This document shows, piece after piece, positions 59,800-64,000 of a DNA stretch of 64,000 nucleotides. A model generated the notes under the pieces. The model was not told where the DNA came from. It worked only from the letters and a program-made list of their open reading frames with translations, and did not search any database. The position numbers and the translations under genes were made by a program. Position 1 is the stretch's first letter, and each line of letters starts with the position of its first letter. This DNA is from Siphonodentalium dalli (taxonomy: Eukaryota; Mollusca; Scaphopoda; Gadilida; Siphonodentaliidae): assembly GCA_032622095.1 (NCBI GenBank), contig CP136061.1, positions 3,596,001 through 3,660,000 of the forward strand, in the 5' to 3' direction.

Positions 59800-60812
59800 G
59801 TGCGAACAGAGATTTTTTGGGGGGGACCACTTTTTTTGTATATATATGATATCAGTGAAAACTGGAATTGAGCTGCAGGAATAACATATCACGTTACTTT
59901 TTGTTGGAAACTCATCTAAACTGTAGACTATGCATGGTCATGCTCACATGTTGTAAGTGTTTCTTGTGCTATCGTAATGTTCTAGGGTTCGTTTTGGGGT
60001 AAAAATCACAATTTTGTTGTGATAAATGAGAGAATTCTGGAATCCACCCAAACATAATATACGTCGTCATTGGATGCAATTTTATAGCTTTATTTATATA
60101 TACTTATGTTTTCAATGTGATTAATCTACATAATTCGTCAAGTGTAAACATATTTTATTGCATAATAACGCAACGTGATTGAGACACAAGTTTTGCATTT
60201 TTTTGGGGCAGAGGTTTGCACATTAAGGTGTTTAATTCAAGTTTAAACCGCGATGTCGAGGTTATGTATAATTGGACAGCCCTAAATATGTTCCGGTTTT
60301 TGTGTACTATTCAAAGTAGTATCTCCAAGGAGGAGTTTCTCGAGGTTAATATATTGTACACCCAGCGCATCAAGTTGGCCAAACAACAAACATAGTTGGT
60401 CTGAATAAAATGGTGTAGTTATTGGGATTTCGGTTGGAAATTGGGGTGGTCGTCCTGTTCATCCGGCATCTATTGTTTCGGATATGTGTTGCGGTAGGTG
60501 TCACAATCCTCAACATCACATGGTTGCCGACTATGGATTTTATCATTCATCATGATCAGTGCGAACTGCATGTTCTTTCTTTTTTGGGGGACCACTTTTT
60601 CGAATATAAAATCAGTGAAAACTGGAATCCAGCTCTAGAAATAACAGTTGACCTCATTTATGGTCGCTGATTCAATTAGACAATATTATATGGTGAGTTG
60701 CATATGGTATGTGAGGTTTATGGTGTGAATAAACATTTTAGTGTTTATTTTGGCCATTTTTTTGTGTTGAAACATGAGAGAATTATGGAATCCATCAGAA
60801 CGTAATATACTG
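59800..60812. repeat. Diverged direct repeat, about 250 bp, offset about 755 bp
   Basis: 59819-60061 and 60583-60810 share GGGGGACCACTTTTT, ATCAGTGAAAACTGGAAT and ATGAGAGAATT(C/A)TGGAATCCA in the same order. Reading frames across them are not conserved. Confidence 0.75.
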
Positions 60813-61322
60813 ACATCTCTATATAATGCTAGTATGTTTGTAGAAATTATTTAGCGCTATCGAGTAACAGAGGGAGATTAATTGCATTTAGTATAACACG
60901 GTGTCATTGAATATTAAAGTTATATATCATTTTGCGCATGTACACGCGAACACAGCGGTTATTGTTATATACATAATTATAGTCAATACAATACATCCAT
61001 ATCCATACCATGCGATGCATTTCAAATGTAAAATAATACGTTTATGTTCATTTTCGGGACAAAATAACTAGGCCATTGTCCATACTGCGGATGTTTTTAG
61101 TAGAGAAATGCTCGGAAAACATTCGGCACCAATTGTGTGAGTGACATAAAATATATAAGCTTCAAATTAAACCCAGTAGCCCAACATCCGAATAGCGTGC
61201 GGTTCTTTTGTGAGATCGAAATGTGTCGAAAACGGGTATGATTTTCTCTGCTGCATTGAACATGTATCAATGGAATTAACAACATTTATCTCAAGTCTCT
61301 GCATACATTTGAAGGCATTTAC

Positions 61323-61373
61323 CTCTTTAGTTCTCACGCTAGCTGTGTAAGCCACCCCGTCATCTCCCTGCTG
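61323..61373 (-). CDS. Candidate 51-bp micro-exon
   Basis: Acceptor TATGGTATAG, donor GAG|GTAAAT. It gives 17 codons (QQGDDGVAYTASVRTKE), phase 0 in and out. It would follow the exon at 62773-62882 after a 1.4-kb intron. The first three bases could be skipped by using the next CAG. Support is splice signals and phase only. Confidence 0.22.
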
Positions 61374-62772
61374 CTATACCATAACACCGACGGCGTGTTT
61401 CCGGCCATATATCAAGTACCAGACCATATTTCCCCAGGATTGTTTGGGTCGTTAGATAGTACCCCGTTTTTCCATAAATGGTGGTAAGCATATAATTATG
61501 TTGACGCAGTGAGGATAATCTGTTGGAGTGACAGTTCCAACTGGTCTAATGAGCCGGGACGTGTGCGTAATTTGATAAAAAATCAACACCTGCATGAGCC
61601 ATGAGAGCAAGAGCCCTGGGCAAGCAAGCAACTTCGACCTTTTCATTAGGATTAGATATAGTGTTATGAATGTACAATGTTTTTTTTGGTAATGAGTTTC
61701 TGTCGCTACTGCCAGAAATAATGTATTTCCGCTGGAGAAAAGTACTAGACGCTCGCGAAAACAAATAAATAAATATATTTGTCCAGTATCAATATAAAAA
61801 CGCTAGATATTCTCTGTGTTGTTATCCCAATAACGCGATGTCGCACTGTAATGCTCTGTTCGCGGCTGTTTGCGATTGTTATTATTCATTGGTAATTCGC
61901 CGAACGTACACATGTACATATAGAGCTCAGCCTCTAACGTCTATAGCTCGAACGGCTTCTTATTTATTAGCACAACTCAATGGTAATTTAATCTTCCTAC
62001 AGCAATGTGCAGGCTAAACTATATGTATACATGGTATGTCATTGGATTTTCGGTGGGTTGCCTAATTACTCAATATCAACTTTGCTTCGACCATAAATAA
62101 TCTCATATATAACTTATTTTCAAACACACGAAATAGGCCCATACAGGGATTAATTGAATCTGAATTAAGCTCTATATGAACCTAAATGGGACACGATCAA
62201 AACAGTCGTATACATATATGCTCATATGGGCACTATTTAATCTACTTTTTTCATCGACACGGCCTACCAGTTAAACTCTCTTTATCATGTGTTTTAACTG
62301 CGGCCCGCGCCATTCAACGGAATATGAGTATGAGCGGGTACAAGCCCTAAAATAGCTTATTTCAGAATTAAATAAGTTTCATATGTGAATATGTAGGTCC
62401 TATATGAACCTATTTGCATGAGGATATGTTGACACATTATGGCATCAACATTTAAAATTTAGCACCGACATTTGGTTGCTGGTCATTCATGTTTCGACGA
62501 AACATTTTATCGCTGTGTTTGGAGTAAGGCAATTACGTTACTGACACATCCGAGGCAACCACTTATAGTCAGTGGCCTATAGTTACTCTCAGTTATTGTA
62601 AGTTTATGCCGAATCTGGCTCCAATATAAACCCTATCCAATATAAATGTGTACCAATACATATCGGGATTTAAATGCATGTACACAATGAATACGTGCGA
62701 CGTGTAGTCAATTAATTGGTGCATGTTCGAGAATAAGAACATAAGAACTAAGAAAATGTCAGAAATCCTTAC

Positions 62773-62882
62773 CAAATGTCCTTGTGGCAGTGGTATCTCA
62801 GCGGAGCGATGGGATATTTCGAGAATATCAGCAATAACGCCCAGAGGGTTAATGTGTACATTTGGTGGTTTATACCATAATT
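62773..62882 (-). CDS. Candidate exon of an unknown minus-strand gene
   Basis: From an acceptor CACATGCAG (62883-62885) to a CATTTG|GTAAGG donor at 62772 there are two bases plus 36 codons with no stop. The peptide (LWYKPPNVHINPLGVIADIL, then EISHRSAEIPLPQGHL) is protein-like, with Pro, His and Glu spacing unlike the shadow frames nearby. It leaves in phase 0, the phase needed by the micro-exon at 61323-61373. The acceptor has a weak pyrimidine tract and the protein is not recognised. The plus-strand frame 62723-62917 overlaps it and looks less convincing. Confidence 0.3.
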
Positions 62883-62913
62883 CTGCATGTGGATGGCCGT
62901 TTTCAAGGGCAAA

Positions 62914-64000
62914 TTAGATATGGCAAGGACTGTGAGCAGAATAGAACAGAGTCATCCATATGCAAGTATAAATGGATTTTTATCTTGTTTACGCCTAGTT
63001 TATTAATACGCCGAATCAACGATCTGTTCTGGCGAAATCAAGATTGTATTATCAAATACTTCAATCAGATATAAATTATTCATTATTCTGAAAGTGACAT
63101 ATAGAGCAGATCGCTGATATCTGATTACTCGTCAGTTTAACGCATTTTTCATAATCGTTGCAATAACTTCATAAAATATAGATGCCTGTTTGTTCCGAGA
63201 TAAGGGTCTGTTTTAGACTTTGTTTCGATTGTTGTCATGACGCCATTGTCCGACATCCATTAATATGCACTACAAGTGAAACGCTATGCAATCAAGCGTC
63301 TGAAATTCAACAATTCATAAGAATGTCTAGATGTGTTCCAGATATTTTATGATGTGCAGACGTTGATGCACAGTGTTGATGACCGGTGTGCGCCCAAGCT
63401 GACAGAACGTACCCTATACATCGCTATATTGGACTATATGGGTCCGGTGTAAAAGGTCAATACGACTTTAAATGACTAAAATATAAAATTAGTCGCACCG
63501 ATTCTGATAGACGGGTACTATATGAATTCAAATCTGTAATATTCCCATCAATTTGTCAAGCAGTTTGGGCGCCTAAACAGTCACAGCACTTTAGGTCTTG
63601 TGAGATATCGTTTGAGTTGATAGACATGCAAATAATTCACTGATTGGCTTGATGCACTGATGACAGTTATGTTCTAGCCATTAATAGTCACATTAATGTT
63701 TGAGACAGTTGCTCACTCTTTTTCCATACACACGATGATCCAGGCTTTAGTTAGATCAGTGCAAGTTTATTTATTTCAGTTATATAATTTTCGAAGCTTC
63801 TTTCCGAAGGGTGTCGGGAAATAATTTTTCCACGCCACTGTTACATATGCAACATGTCATAGCTTAATATCATCTCCGCTGAGGCCCATATGAGGTCTTT
63901 AACCGTTAAATAAGGTCTATCTCTTCCTGTAACACGTTTTATATTGATTCCTGGGTGTAAAATAATACATGTGAATCGAAGACCCCTGCCATTAAACGCT
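62914..64000. other. Right-end sequence, no gene seen
   Basis: AT-rich, with no repeat partner inside the window. Upstream exons of the candidate minus-strand gene could lie here or beyond, but none is supported. Confidence 0.4.

Noticed and set aside
1-64000. tRNA genes
   Set aside because: I looked for B-box-like GGTTCGANTCC strings on both strands by eye and found only partial matches without a cloverleaf.

Overview
This is eukaryotic nuclear DNA: AT-rich, intron-bearing, with no operons, no ribosome binding sites and no dense coding. It is packed with tandem repeats, foldback elements, tandem Helitrons, LINE fragments and small DNA transposons. The repeat style and a secreted PAN-domain gene suggest a marine lophotrochozoan, most likely a mollusc (inference; no species marker is visible). 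I saw no rRNA, tRNA or CRISPR array.

Region 1-35,017 is best explained as one minus-strand gene running off the left edge. Exon 1 (34,706-35,017) encodes a signal peptide and a PAN/apple-like domain. Exon 2 is 27,453-27,549, exon 3 is 8,039-8,199 and exon 4 is 161-327. All junctions are GT-AG and the phases chain as 0, 1, 0, with an open phase-2 donor at the left end. The first 245 codons occupy 35 kb. The introns hold most of the repeats: a 73-bp tandem array that re-copies the exon 4 acceptor, a hAT-like element, two head-to-tail Helitrons, two inverted copies of a 1.13-kb terminal-inverted-repeat element, two TTAA-flanked elements, a roughly 170-bp higher-order array, and a LINE reverse transcriptase remnant.

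Region 35-48 kb is repeat-rich and probably intergenic. It holds a 560-bp inverted-repeat element, a dispersed family in three direct copies plus one inverted copy, a roughly 150-bp array, and the second copy of a 2.1-kb repeat also present at 30-32 kb. Several protein-like but decayed reading frames lie at 47.4-48.5 kb.

Region 48.8-51.6 kb is three abutting tandem arrays with units of about 160, 155 and 70 bp; the last two share a core motif in opposite orientation. At 52.7-54.05 kb is a DNA transposon whose termini are built from a 20-bp palindrome; it keeps only the C-terminal part of an integrase-like protein ending in a cysteine-rich CXC-type domain. A minus-strand LINE tail lies at 54.8-55.2 kb. 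A more GC-rich block (55.9-56.8 kb) contains a short ORF. At 61.3-62.9 kb two phase-compatible minus-strand candidate exons may belong to a second, unidentified gene.
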